A stretch of 64,000 nt of DNA, taken from contig NZ_JAUZVY010000002.1 in assembly GCF_030717955.1 (NCBI RefSeq), forward strand, positions 1 to 64,000, written 5' to 3'. Below are positions 52,228 to 61,444 of the stretch, one piece after another. Under the pieces are notes generated by a model. It was not told where the DNA came from, made no database searches, and was given only the letters and a program-made list of their open reading frames with translations. The stretch comes from Alkalimonas delamerensis. GTDB lineage: Bacteria > Pseudomonadota > Gammaproteobacteria > Enterobacterales > Alteromonadaceae. The translations under genes and the position numbers were made by a program. Every line of letters starts with the position of its first letter. Within the stretch, counting starts at the first letter, position 1.

Positions 52228-53466
52228 TTAGCTTGCAGTTGCTGGCTCAGGGCTGCTTTGTTCTGACTCAATCAAACCTTCAGAGCGCGCCACCACCCGC
52301 GCCACCATGGTATCGCCGGTCACATTGGTGGCGGTGCGCATCATATCAATAATGCGATCCACCGCCGCAATAAAGGCAATGCCTTCCAGCGGCAATCCCA
52401 CCACACTCAAGGTCACCGTCAGCATCACCATGGCACTGCCAGGCACACCAGCGGTTCCCAGTGAAGCAAGGGTGGCAGTGATGGCAATCAGCAGGTAGCT
52501 GGTCGCATCCAGTGGAATACCATACAGGTGGGCAATAAAAATGGCGGCAATAGCCGGGTAAATACCGCCGCAGCCATCCATATTGATGGTGGCGCCAAGC
52601 GGCAGCACAAAGCTGGCGTAGTTTTTCGAGACTTTTAGATCCTCGGTCACCACTTTGTGGGTGACCGGCAGGGTGCCAAAGCTGCTGGCGCTGCTAAAGG
52701 CCACCAGCTGGGCGGGCAAAATGGCCTTGAAAAATGCCAGTGGCGACATGCCGCCGAACAAGCGCACCATGCCACCGTAGGTAAAAATGATATGGATAAA
52801 ACAGGCGATGTAAATTGCCAGAATAAACTTGCCCAGTGGCAACAAGGTTTCCAGGCCAAAGCTACCGACCACCCAGGCCATTAAACCCAGCACACCAATC
52901 GGCGTCAGTTGCAGCACCATGCGGGTGATTTGGTACATGATCTCGGCACCGGCTTCCATCACCTTTTTCATCGGTTCGGCTTTTTCACCCACCACATTGA
53001 TGGCAATGCCCACCAACACCGCAAAGACAATAATCTGCAGCACATTGCCACTGGCCAGCGCCGCCACCGGGTTGGTTGGGATCAGGTTGGTCAGCACGGT
53101 TGCCACTGGCGGAATATCGCGCTCACGTACTTCGGTGGTGGTCAGCTCGGTGATGGTACTAAAGTCCATCAAACTGCCCACCGTCAAGCCAATCAGGCTG
53201 GCTATCATGGCGGTAAGCAAAAACAAGCCAACGGTTTTAACCGCCAGACGCTTCATTTTCAGCGTATCGCCGAGCGAGGTAATGCTGGTGATCAGCGCAA
53301 AAAATACCAGCGGCACCACCAGCATGCGGATGGCATTAATAAACAGCGTACCCAGCGGCTGCAGCACGGTGGCTTTTTCACCAAACACCACACCCAGGCC
53401 AATACCCAGCAACATAGCACCCAGTACACGCTGCCAGAACGGAATACGAAACCAAAAAGCAAGCAT
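52228..53466 (-). CDS. sodium/proton-coupled dicarboxylate or amino acid symporter (DAACS family)
   Basis: 412 residues with about eight membrane helices and two re-entrant loops. The serine-rich motif SSASSFGTLPVTHKV and NMDGCGGIYPAIAAIF (family NMDG motif) bind cation and substrate. It imports C4-dicarboxylates, glutamate/aspartate or related solutes across the inner membrane; the sequence alone does not say which. GGAG is upstream. It is transcribed towards flrC and is not functionally linked to it. Confidence 0.9.
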   Translation of the reverse strand: MLAFWFRIPFWQRVLGAMLLGIGLGVVFGEKATVLQPLGTLFINAIRMLVVPLVFFALITSITSLGDTLKMKRLAVKTVGLFLLTAMIASLIGLTVGSLMDFSTITELTTTEVRERDIPPVATVLTNLIPTNPVAALASGNVLQIIVFAVLVGIAINVVGEKAEPMKKVMEAGAEIMYQITRMVLQLTPIGVLGLMAWVVGSFGLETLLPLGKFILAIYIACFIHIIFTYGGMVRLFGGMSPLAFFKAILPAQLVAFSSASSFGTLPVTHKVVTEDLKVSKNYASFVLPLGATINMDGCGGIYPAIAAIFIAHLYGIPLDATSYLLIAITATLASLGTAGVPGSAMVMLTVTLSVVGLPLEGIAFIAAVDRIIDMMRTATNVTGDTMVARVVARSEGLIESEQSSPEPATAS

Positions 53467-53607
53467 CAGGACATTGCTCCAAAAATACGTAAGCGATAAG
53501 GACGCCAGTCTACTGGCAGGGGGCAGGCCTGTCCAGAAACCAGGGGAATGATTAAAGTGAAGCCAGTGTTAGATACAGGTTCACTTCCAGGCTTTTAAGA
53601 AGAGGGG

Positions 53608-53628
53608 ATCAGCAACTTAGTTGCTGAT
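53608..53628. repeat. hairpin in the intergenic region before the exporter cassette
   Basis: ATCAGCAA/TTGCTGAT with a 5-base loop. It has no T run. The 320-base intergenic stretch 53467-53786 is otherwise AT-rich and holds a TATAAT (53678-53683) without a clear -35, a possible promoter for the gene at 53787. Confidence 0.45.
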
Positions 53629-53786
53629 GAGGGGGGAAGCTTAAATGCTGCCTAGATTTATATAGCTAAATGGAATATATAATAACTATTTGGAATAATG
53701 GGGGCTTGAATTTTCTTTGGTTGAGAAATATATATTAATTAAGTGTTATTTTTAAATGTAATTTAAGTTTTGTTTGGGGGTGGGGA

Positions 53787-55037
53787 TTGTCTGGCAAGGG
53801 ATTGTTTCGAGCAAATGCTTTAAAACAGCAAACCGCTAACCTGGATGGCGATGTCATTATTGCTCAGCCACTCAGCAGTAGTGTACTCACCATCATCATG
53901 TTGTTGCTGGTATCCTTGTTGATTGCCTTTCTGGCGCTCTCCTCTTTTCACCGCAAAGAAACCGTCACCGGTTATTTAAAACCGGATTTGGGTCTGGCGA
54001 AAGTCAGCAGCCCGCGCCCCGGTATCGTCAGCCAATTGTTTGTTGAGGATGGCCAGCAGGTTGAGGCCGGTGCACCACTGGCGCTTATTCATATCCCTGA
54101 GCATCTGGCCGATGGCCTGTCGCTTAGCCAGAGTCTGTTTCAGGGCTTGGTGCAACAAACGGAATTGCTAAGTCTGCGCCAGCAGCAGCTTAGCCAGCAA
54201 TTTGCCCAGCAGGAAACCGAATTACAAAGCCGCTTGCTGCTTAGCCAGAGCATGTTGCAGGAGCTGCAAGGCCAGCAGCAGTTACAACAAGAACGGTTAG
54301 CACTGCAGCAAAGCCGTTTTCAGAACTTCCAGCAATTGCAGCAGCAAGGCGCTATCTCTGAGCTGGAGCTGCAGCAGCAAGCCGAGTTGATTTTAAGCAT
54401 TCGCCAGCAACTGGCCGAGTTAAGCGCCAGTGCCCAGCAACAGCAGGCCAGCATTGAGCAATTGCAAGGCCAACTGGCACGGTTGCCAGTGGAGCAGGCG
54501 CAGCAGCTGGCGCTGCTCGATACCGACCGCTCACGGTTGGCGCAACAAAAAGTGGAACTGGATGCGCGCGGTCAGCTGCTGATTACCGCACCGATTTCTG
54601 GCCGAGTGACCAATCTGGTGGCCGACATCGGCACCAGCTTAACCAGTCAGTTGCCGTTTTTAACCATACTGCCAGAAAATGCCGAGCTTCGAGCGGTATT
54701 GCTGGTGCCGACCCGGGCCTATGGCTTTGTGCAGCCAGGCCAGCATACCCGCATTCGGTTTGATGCCTTTCCGTACCAGCGTTTTGGTTTGTACGAAGGC
54801 GAAGTAATACGCACAGCGCAGGCCATCGTGCTTCCGGGGGAAGTTGATATGCCTGTCGCCGTGCAGGAGCCAGTCTACCGGGTAGAGGTAGCGCTGACGG
54901 CGCAAGAGATCCGCGCTTACGGCAACAGCGTCCCGCTGCAATCGGGCATGCTGTTAAGCGCAGATATCGTGCTGGAACAACGCAGCCTAATCAGCTGGTT
55001 GTTTGAGCCGATTTTAAGCCTGAAAGGGCGTTTGTAG
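53787..55037 (+). CDS. HlyD-family membrane-fusion protein of a peptide exporter (CvaA-like)
   Basis: 416 residues, apparently from a TTG at 53787 with GGGGG six bases upstream; no ATG occurs before the membrane segment. One N-terminal helix (~33-55) anchors it, followed by a biotinyl-lipoyl-like half (VSSPRPGIVSQLFVEDGQQVEAGAPL), a long Q/L-rich coiled coil (~105-255), the second lipoyl half (ITAPISGRVTNLVADIG) and a beta-barrel (VLLVPTRAYGFVQPGQ). It would bridge the C39 ABC exporter at 55759 to an outer-membrane TolC channel encoded elsewhere. Confidence 0.9.
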   Translation: MSGKGLFRANALKQQTANLDGDVIIAQPLSSSVLTIIMLLLVSLLIAFLALSSFHRKETVTGYLKPDLGLAKVSSPRPGIVSQLFVEDGQQVEAGAPLALIHIPEHLADGLSLSQSLFQGLVQQTELLSLRQQQLSQQFAQQETELQSRLLLSQSMLQELQGQQQLQQERLALQQSRFQNFQQLQQQGAISELELQQQAELILSIRQQLAELSASAQQQQASIEQLQGQLARLPVEQAQQLALLDTDRSRLAQQKVELDARGQLLITAPISGRVTNLVADIGTSLTSQLPFLTILPENAELRAVLLVPTRAYGFVQPGQHTRIRFDAFPYQRFGLYEGEVIRTAQAIVLPGEVDMPVAVQEPVYRVEVALTAQEIRAYGNSVPLQSGMLLSADIVLEQRSLISWLFEPILSLKGRL

Positions 55038-55084
55038 CCCTTCAGGTGTCAACGTAACTTAAAATCATCTCAAGGAGAGATAGT

Positions 55085-55465
55085 ATGCAAGAATTGAAGT
55101 TTGAGCAAGTGGATGTGGTGAGTGGTGGTATGAGTGGTGGTATGGATACAGGCCCGTTTATTATGGATGATCATGGCAGGATATATCAGCAAGACGGTGC
55201 AGGGGGGGCATTTATTATAGGTAGTATCATCGGAGGGATTGCTGGTGCAATTGGCGGTGCTGCTGCTGCAATTATGACTTACTCAGGTGGCAGTAATGAT
55301 GGAACTCCACTCTCAGTTATTATTATTGGCGCAGCAGGTGGAGCTCTTCAGGGAGCAATTAATCCTGTGACAGGTCTTGCATCTTGTGGAAGGGTTGCAA
55401 TTGGTTATGTAGGTGCTGGGATTTCAGGTTACACCATTAATGGTGCTGGTGCTCCCACCCCATAA
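55085..55465 (+). CDS. double-glycine leader peptide precursor, bacteriocin/microcin-like
   Basis: 126 residues. The leader MQELKFEQVDVVSGG is a textbook class II bacteriocin double-glycine leader; cleavage after G15 leaves 111 residues. The mature part is very rich in G, A and I with repeated GxxxG-like stretches (IIGSIIGGIAGAIGGAAAA, then IIIGAAGGALQGAINP) that suggest membrane insertion, plus one cysteine (C101). AAGGAG is upstream and a terminator follows. No specific known microcin is recognised. Confidence 0.85.
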   Translation: MQELKFEQVDVVSGGMSGGMDTGPFIMDDHGRIYQQDGAGGAFIIGSIIGGIAGAIGGAAAAIMTYSGGSNDGTPLSVIIIGAAGGALQGAINPVTGLASCGRVAIGYVGAGISGYTINGAGAPTP

Positions 55466-55479
55466 TTCTCGGGGTATTA

Positions 55480-55515
55480 AGTGACACTCGCTGTATGAAT
55501 GAGTGTCACTTTTTC
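55480..55515 (+). terminator. rho-independent terminator after the peptide precursor
   Basis: Perfect 10-bp stem AGTGACACTC/GAGTGTCACT (55480-55489 and 55501-55510) with an 11-base loop and a T run. It would set a high ratio of precursor to downstream transporter mRNA. Confidence 0.93.
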
Positions 55516-55538
55516 AACTTTCGATATTTAGAGGCCTT

Positions 55539-55754
55539 ATGTATTTATTTGTTTTTTTTGCTTTTTTTTTGGTGGCAAACTTTTTACTTGCTTTTTTTTG
55601 TAAGTTTTATTTTGGTCTGAGGCTGTTTCAAAGTTGGCCACGATATAAAAAAAGATGGCAGAACTACCTTGTATCATTTTTGCCGGTAATTCTTTTTTCT
55701 ATTTCATTTTTTTTGACATATCTACTTTATGTCGTGATTGGAGTGATTTATTAA
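55539..55754 (+). CDS. small membrane protein, candidate immunity protein
   Basis: 71 residues from the ATG at 55539 (GAGG close upstream). A GTG at 55503 in frame lies within the terminator hairpin and is unlikely. Two strongly hydrophobic helices (about 2-20 and 45-70) flank a basic loop (FQSWPRYKKRWQNY). Its position between the precursor and the exporter matches bacteriocin immunity genes. No family is recognised, so immunity is an inference. Confidence 0.65.
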   Translation: MYLFVFFAFFLVANFLLAFFCKFYFGLRLFQSWPRYKKRWQNYLVSFLPVILFSISFFLTYLLYVVIGVIY

Positions 55755-55758
55755 CAGA

Positions 55759-57855
55759 ATGAGATCTACTTTACTTCAAACCGAAGCTGCAGAGTGCGGC
55801 CTAGCCTGCATGGCGATGGTGGCCAACCACCATGGCCATCAAATCGATCTAACCACTTTGCGTAGCCGCTATGCGGTGTCGCTCAAAGGTGCCACCATGC
55901 AGCAGCTGATGCGGTTGGCAGAGCAGTTGGATATGACCGGGCGGGCGCTCAAACTTGAATTGGATGAGCTGGCTAAGCTAAAAACCCCCTGTATTTTGCA
56001 CTGGGAAATGAACCATTTTGTGGTGCTGAAAAAAGTCCATCGCAATGGCATTACCATCTTAGATCCTGCCATGGGCGAGCGCCGCCTGAACATGGCGGAG
56101 GTGGATAAAGCCTTTACTGGGGTGGCGCTGGAACTCACTCCCGGCAATGAATTTAAGAAAATCGACGAGCGGGTACAGCTCAGTTTAACCTCGTTTTGGA
56201 GCAACATTCAGGGCTTGGTGCCCTCGCTGGTTAAGCTGTTTGTGTTGTCCTTGCTGTTGCAGTTTTTTGTGCTTGCGTCGCCCTATTATACCCAACTGGT
56301 AGTGGATGAAGTGCTGGTCAGTAATGACCGTCCTCTATTGCTGGTGCTTGCGCTAGGCTTTTCCCTGCTGATGGTGATGCAAATTACCATTCAGGTGCTT
56401 CGTAGCTGGATTGCACTGCATTTAGGCACCCATCTGAATATGCAGATGGTCACCAACTTATTCCGTCATTTGCTGCATTTGCCGGTGTCGTTTTTTGAAA
56501 AGCGCCATATGGGCGATATTACCTCACGCTTTTCCTCATTAGGCTCTATCCAGAAAATTCTAACTTCGAGTCTGATCGAAGGCATTCTTGACGGCCTAAT
56601 GATAGTGTTGGTGCTGGTAATGATGCTGCTGTACAGCCCGATGCTCAGTCTGGTGGTGTTTGCCGTTGTCATTTTATACGCCTTGCTGCGCTGGGCTTTT
56701 TACTGGCCCATGCGCCAGTTGACCGAAGAAAGCATTATTACTTCAGCCAAAGAAAACAGCGTTTTTATGGAAACCATTCGTGGCATCCAAAGTTTAAAGC
56801 TGTTTGGCCAGCAAAATGAGCGTTTGAACCTGTGGCAAAACCGCCATGCTGAATCAGTGAACAAAGGCTACCGTTTGGCTAAGTGGGGCATAGGTGCAGG
56901 CACTGCCAACCAGTTGTTGTTTGGTATTGAAGGCATTGTCATTCTGTACTTAGGTGCGCTGGCGGTGATGAATGGCGATATGACCATCGGTATGCTATTT
57001 GCTTTTATGGCTTACAAGGGCCAATTCACTGGTCGTGCCGCATCGCTGATTTCTCTGGTAGTGGAAATCAAAATGCTGAAACTGCATTTAAACCGTCTGG
57101 CCGATATTGCTCTAACCGACAAAGAAGACGAAGGGCTGAATCAGCCGAGCCGTGATATCAGCGGCCAACTGAGCCTAACCAATATCCGCTTTCGCTACGC
57201 CGATAACGAGCCGCTACTGTTTAACGACCTCTGTATCGATATCCGTGCTGGCGCCAATATCGCCATTATCGGCCCGTCTGGTAGCGGCAAAACTACGCTG
57301 ATGAAACTGATGCTGGGTTTATTGCCTGCTGAAAGCGGCAAGGTAGAAGTGGATGGCATTGAAGTTAATCAACTGGGGCTGCGCAATTACCGCAGCCAGA
57401 TTGCGGCGGTAATGCAGGACGACCAGCTGATGTCCGGTACTTTAGCCGAGAATATCAGCTTTTTCGACCCACAACTGAATATGCAGCAGGTTTATCAAGC
57501 CGCTCAGCTGGCTGGTATTCACCAGGACATCAGCGCCATGCAAATGGGCTACAACTCCCTGGTCGGCGATATGGGCAGTGCGCTGTCCGGTGGCCAGAAA
57601 CAGCGTCTGTTGCTGGCTCGGGCTTTGTATCGTCAGCCTAAAATTCTGCTGCTGGACGAAGCCACCAGCCATTTGGATGTGGCGCTGGAGCATTACGTCA
57701 ACCAGGCCATTCAGCAGCTTAGCATGACCCGGGTTGTGATTGCCCACCGGCCGGAAACCATCCTAAGCGCAGAGCAGATTTACCAGCTGGCCGGCGGCCA
57801 GTTGCAGGATGTAACCGAGGCGTACAAAGCACAGTTTGGTAAGGCAGCCAGTTAG
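55759..57855 (+). CDS. peptidase-containing ABC exporter (PCAT, CvaB/LagD-like)
   Basis: 698 residues. N-terminal C39 peptidase domain with Q7, catalytic C13 (TEAAECGLACMAM), H86 (WEMNHFVVL) and D102 (ILDPAMG). Six membrane helices lie about 160-430. The ATPase domain has Walker A GPSGSGKTT, signature LSGGQKQR, Walker B ILLLDEATSHLD and the H-loop VVIAHRPE. It cuts the double-glycine leader and exports the peptide. It starts five bases after the small membrane protein. No strong ribosome-binding site is visible. Confidence 0.95.
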   Translation: MRSTLLQTEAAECGLACMAMVANHHGHQIDLTTLRSRYAVSLKGATMQQLMRLAEQLDMTGRALKLELDELAKLKTPCILHWEMNHFVVLKKVHRNGITILDPAMGERRLNMAEVDKAFTGVALELTPGNEFKKIDERVQLSLTSFWSNIQGLVPSLVKLFVLSLLLQFFVLASPYYTQLVVDEVLVSNDRPLLLVLALGFSLLMVMQITIQVLRSWIALHLGTHLNMQMVTNLFRHLLHLPVSFFEKRHMGDITSRFSSLGSIQKILTSSLIEGILDGLMIVLVLVMMLLYSPMLSLVVFAVVILYALLRWAFYWPMRQLTEESIITSAKENSVFMETIRGIQSLKLFGQQNERLNLWQNRHAESVNKGYRLAKWGIGAGTANQLLFGIEGIVILYLGALAVMNGDMTIGMLFAFMAYKGQFTGRAASLISLVVEIKMLKLHLNRLADIALTDKEDEGLNQPSRDISGQLSLTNIRFRYADNEPLLFNDLCIDIRAGANIAIIGPSGSGKTTLMKLMLGLLPAESGKVEVDGIEVNQLGLRNYRSQIAAVMQDDQLMSGTLAENISFFDPQLNMQQVYQAAQLAGIHQDISAMQMGYNSLVGDMGSALSGGQKQRLLLARALYRQPKILLLDEATSHLDVALEHYVNQAIQQLSMTRVVIAHRPETILSAEQIYQLAGGQLQDVTEAYKAQFGKAAS

Positions 57856-57896
57856 CCTGTAAAATTTATCCAGCTTTCAATAAGGACATACACAAG

Positions 57897-60710
57897 ATGC
57901 TAGCAAAAAGAAGTGTTGTTTTTTTTCATCCACGGCGTTGGCTGTTAGCGGCTAAGGTTGGATTTGGGCTGGTGCTGGCGGCTTTGTTGCTCACCGCCTG
58001 CGCCATCACTACCGATGATGCAGCCCACCCACTTTACGATGCCAATACCGTTGTGCGATTGCCGGCAACACAACATCGGCCAGAAATTATCATTTTGCCT
58101 GAGCGCAACAGCCAGTACAGCAATCAAGCCCGGGTGATGCTGTTGGTGGGAGCTGGCGCTTTGCAAGAAGATGATGACCAATTGGGGCTGGCCCACTTTG
58201 TTGAGCACATGGCCTTTCGTGGCACTGAGAAGTTTCCCGAAAAGCGGATGCAAGAGCACATGCGTGAGCTGGGGATCCAGCTTGGCCGTCATAGCAATGC
58301 CTACACCACCTTTGATCACACCGCTTACTGGCTTGATTTGCAGGATCTAAGCCGGGGTCAGTTGGGGTCAGCGTTGACCATATTGGCGCAGTGGGCCTAT
58401 CACATTGAATTTGCACCCGCGGCGGTGCAGGAAGAAATTGCAGTGATTGTTGAAGAGTGGCGGCTCCGCCAGCAAGAGCAAGATCGGATTGAGCCGCGCT
58501 TGATGGAGGCGCTGTTTCGTGGCTCTCGTCAGCTGGAGCGCTTATCGATTCTGGGCGACCGCGCCAGCATTGAAGCAACAACGCCTGAAAAATTAAAAAC
58601 CTTTTACCAGCAGTGGTACCACCCGGCCAATATGGCGGTTGTGGTCAGTGGTGATGTGGATGCAGACGAGACGTTAGCTTTTATCAAACAAAACTTCACC
58701 AGGCCGGAGCTGGCATCAGAGCCTTTGCTGCCGGAGCAGTTCGATATTCAGCCGCAAGCCATTCCCGATGTGATCAGTCTTAGTGATGCCTATACGCCCA
58801 TTGCGGTGCTTAGCCGCTTTTGGTTTTATCCAATCACGCCTTTTACTCCGTCCACCGAGCGTCAGGGATTTGCGCTGGAGTTTGCCTTAGGGGTGCTGCG
58901 TAAGCGATTGGAAAGCCGTCAGCTGGACAGTGATGGGGTTGTGCTGGCCTTTAATGTTCAGCGAAGCCGTCAAAGTGCTAATGTACGAGCGCTCAATATG
59001 GCCGTGATTATGACCGAGCCAAATTACGCTCTGGCTTACGAAATGCTGGAGCATGAATTGCAACGTTTGCTGGCACTGGGGATTACCGAAAGCGAGTGGC
59101 AAACAGAGCTGAGCAATTGGCAGAGCTGGTTACAGGATTTTCAGGACAGCCCGTCCCGCCTGGCTGGAATGGCCAAAGATTTTTGGCTCTATCAGGATCC
59201 AATACTCAATCAGCGCAGCCACCAGCAACGCCGCTTGGCACTGCTGGAGACCATTACTCCGGAAGAAGCGATTCAAATACTGGCGCAGGTGACTTCGGAT
59301 CGGGATGTGACGGTTGCCCTGTACCCAGATGGCACCGAGGCGCCCAGTGCCGAACAGCTGAGCAGCGCACAGCAATTGGCACAGCAGCTGCCTTTTGCGC
59401 CTCTGCATCAACGAGCCGAGCCACAATGGCAACCTATTGCACCTTCCGGTGGGATAGTGTCCGAGCATCATCACCCCGATGGCATTATTGAGTGGCAGTT
59501 GACGAATGGAATGACGGCTTATTACCGCTTCAGTGATGCGGTACCCAACCGTGCTTTTGCCCGTCTTGTTGCCCGCCATGGCACCAATCAGGTTCCTGAT
59601 GCTCAGGTAGCGGCTGCGCGACTGGCCGCTGACTTGATTCGCGATGGTGGTCAGGCTGGTTTGAACAGTGCCGAGCTTCGTCAGTGGCGACAAAGCCTGG
59701 ATATTGCGCATGACTTTTCTATAGACTTTGAAGATCGGAGTTTTTTTCTGGCTGCGCCGGTCAGCAACATCGAACAAGGCTTGATGGACCTGCACCATCG
59801 CTTGCTGCACCACAGCATTGATGAAGAGCTGTGGCGCTTTAGCCAGGGGCGTGAGCTGCAGCTATGGCAACAATTTAGACAGCATCCGCATCTGCCTTGG
59901 CATGAGTCGCAAAGTAAAGCCCTGTGGCAAAATGACATTCGCTACCGTAACCTGACAGCCGCTGAAATTGAAGCGACCACGATGGAACAGCTGCAAGCTT
60001 TTTATCAGCAGTGGGTTCAGGGTAATCAGGGGTATCAGCTGGCTCTGGTCGGTGATCTGACGGCCGAGCAAGCTTATGCACTGGTCGAGCGCTACTTTGC
60101 CAGCCTTCCTAAGGCAAGCCTACAAGGCGAGGGGCGCTTCTCCCCGCAGCCCCAACAAGCCAGTCAACACCGGATCAGCGGCAGTGGTGACCAACATGCC
60201 CGTATCTCCTTGCGTTATTATCTGGATAAAGCACAGTTGCCTTCATCTTCGTCGCAGGCTTCTGCAGCCCTGTTGACCCGTTGGCTGGATGAGCAGTTGT
60301 TTGATCGTATTCGCACTGACTCAGGGCTGACCTACAGCATCCGCGCACAGTTGGGAGGCTATAGTCCGGTGCATCAGCAAGTGGTACTGCACATTTCACT
60401 GCAAACCGATCCCGACAAGGTTGATACCGCCATTGCAGCCGTGCAGCAACTGCTGGCTGCAGCCAGCAAGCAGGCACCGAGTGAGCGACAAGTTGAAATT
60501 TGGCATCAAAGCCTGGCTGATGAGCGGATGCAGGCACGGCAACGTCCGAACTGGTTGGCTAATCGCATCGGCTACAGTGCCGTGATGGAAGAGCTGCCCT
60601 GGGAGCGGATCGCTCCGTTGGAGCAAACCGCGACCGCAGAGAGTCTGCAGCAGCTTTTAGTTGAGATCGTGCAGCAAGGCCATTTGGTGGAAATGGTCTG
60701 GTTGCCTTAG
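57897..60710 (+). CDS. membrane-anchored M16-family zinc metallopeptidase
   Basis: 937 residues with two M16 halves. The signal segment ends LLTAC, so a lipobox places a lipidated C35. The inverted zinc motif HFVEH is at 100-104 (LAHFVEHMAFRGTEKFP), with the downstream metal ligand in EEIAVIVEEWRLR. The C-terminal half is the inactive M16_C type. It lies 41 bases after the C39 exporter in the same direction with AAGGA upstream, so it may be co-transcribed. Such pitrilysin-like periplasmic proteases degrade peptides; a link to the precursor is unproven. Confidence 0.88.
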   Translation: MLAKRSVVFFHPRRWLLAAKVGFGLVLAALLLTACAITTDDAAHPLYDANTVVRLPATQHRPEIIILPERNSQYSNQARVMLLVGAGALQEDDDQLGLAHFVEHMAFRGTEKFPEKRMQEHMRELGIQLGRHSNAYTTFDHTAYWLDLQDLSRGQLGSALTILAQWAYHIEFAPAAVQEEIAVIVEEWRLRQQEQDRIEPRLMEALFRGSRQLERLSILGDRASIEATTPEKLKTFYQQWYHPANMAVVVSGDVDADETLAFIKQNFTRPELASEPLLPEQFDIQPQAIPDVISLSDAYTPIAVLSRFWFYPITPFTPSTERQGFALEFALGVLRKRLESRQLDSDGVVLAFNVQRSRQSANVRALNMAVIMTEPNYALAYEMLEHELQRLLALGITESEWQTELSNWQSWLQDFQDSPSRLAGMAKDFWLYQDPILNQRSHQQRRLALLETITPEEAIQILAQVTSDRDVTVALYPDGTEAPSAEQLSSAQQLAQQLPFAPLHQRAEPQWQPIAPSGGIVSEHHHPDGIIEWQLTNGMTAYYRFSDAVPNRAFARLVARHGTNQVPDAQVAAARLAADLIRDGGQAGLNSAELRQWRQSLDIAHDFSIDFEDRSFFLAAPVSNIEQGLMDLHHRLLHHSIDEELWRFSQGRELQLWQQFRQHPHLPWHESQSKALWQNDIRYRNLTAAEIEATTMEQLQAFYQQWVQGNQGYQLALVGDLTAEQAYALVERYFASLPKASLQGEGRFSPQPQQASQHRISGSGDQHARISLRYYLDKAQLPSSSSQASAALLTRWLDEQLFDRIRTDSGLTYSIRAQLGGYSPVHQQVVLHISLQTDPDKVDTAIAAVQQLLAAASKQAPSERQVEIWHQSLADERMQARQRPNWLANRIGYSAVMEELPWERIAPLEQTATAESLQQLLVEIVQQGHLVEMVWLP

Positions 60711-60716
60711 CGTATT

Positions 60717-60745
60717 CCCGGCCCTGAAATCGGGGCCGCTTTATT
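60717..60745. terminator. hairpin terminator between the M16 peptidase and queC
   Basis: CGGCCC/GGGCCG (60719-60724 and 60733-60738) with a loop of eight bases and a CTTTATT tail on the plus strand. It lies between two convergent genes and may serve both. Confidence 0.65.
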
Positions 60746-61397
60746 CATAAGGCAGGGGGTCTTTCGCTTTATTCAAAGCAAAAGCTTCCAACCGCTCCCG
60801 GCAGGCGCCGCATTTGCCGCAGGCCAGTTCGCGGCCGTTGTAGCAGGTCCAGGTTTTGCTGTAATCCAGCCCCATCGCCAGGCCATCGCGCAGGATCTCA
60901 ATTTTGGACTCGTGCAGGTAAGGGCTGACGATATCAATGGGATCGTAGTTGGCGATTTGGCAGACCGCGTTCATCTTTTCGACGAACTCAGGTCGGCAGT
61001 CCGGGTAGATAAAGTGATCGCCAGAGTGGGCGCCGTAGTAGACCGCTTTGGCTTTGATGGAGTCGGCATAGCCCACCGCCAATGAAATCAAGATCATGTT
61101 ACGGTTCGGGACTATGGTCGATTTCATGTTCTCGGCTTCGTAGTGGCCTTCCGGTACCTCAATGTTGTCGGTGAGCGATGAGCCGGCCAGCAACTGATTG
61201 ATGGCAGAAATATCCACCACCTTGTGGTCGATGCCCAGCTCACGGCAGACCTGAGCAGCGCATTCCAGCTCTTTCACATGACGCTGACCATAATTGAACG
61301 ACAGCGCATACACCTCGTGGCCATCGGCGATGGCTTTGTGCAGCACGGTGTACGAATCCATCCCACCGGAATAAATGACAACAACTTTTTGCGGCAT
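60741..61397 (-). CDS. queC: QueC, 7-cyano-7-deazaguanine synthase
   Basis: 218 residues from the ATG at 61397. The P-loop VVVIYSGGMDSYTVLHKA is the N-type ATP pyrophosphatase signature, and the zinc site is formed by CGKCGACRER at the C-terminus. It converts 7-carboxy-7-deazaguanine to preQ0 in queuosine synthesis. A longer frame from 61529 runs into the MITE-like element and has no ribosome-binding site. Confidence 0.95.
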   Translation of the reverse strand: MPQKVVVIYSGGMDSYTVLHKAIADGHEVYALSFNYGQRHVKELECAAQVCRELGIDHKVVDISAINQLLAGSSLTDNIEVPEGHYEAENMKSTIVPNRNMILISLAVGYADSIKAKAVYYGAHSGDHFIYPDCRPEFVEKMNAVCQIANYDPIDIVSPYLHESKIEILRDGLAMGLDYSKTWTCYNGRELACGKCGACRERLEAFALNKAKDPLPYE

Positions 61398-61444
61398 GAT
61401 GAGGGCGCTCCCGTTATAATGACCAACTGAAAAGCCGGGCATTA

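Noticed and set aside
55503..55538. GTG start for the small membrane protein
   Set aside because: It lies inside the right arm of a strong terminator hairpin and has no ribosome-binding site; the ATG at 55539 has GAGG.
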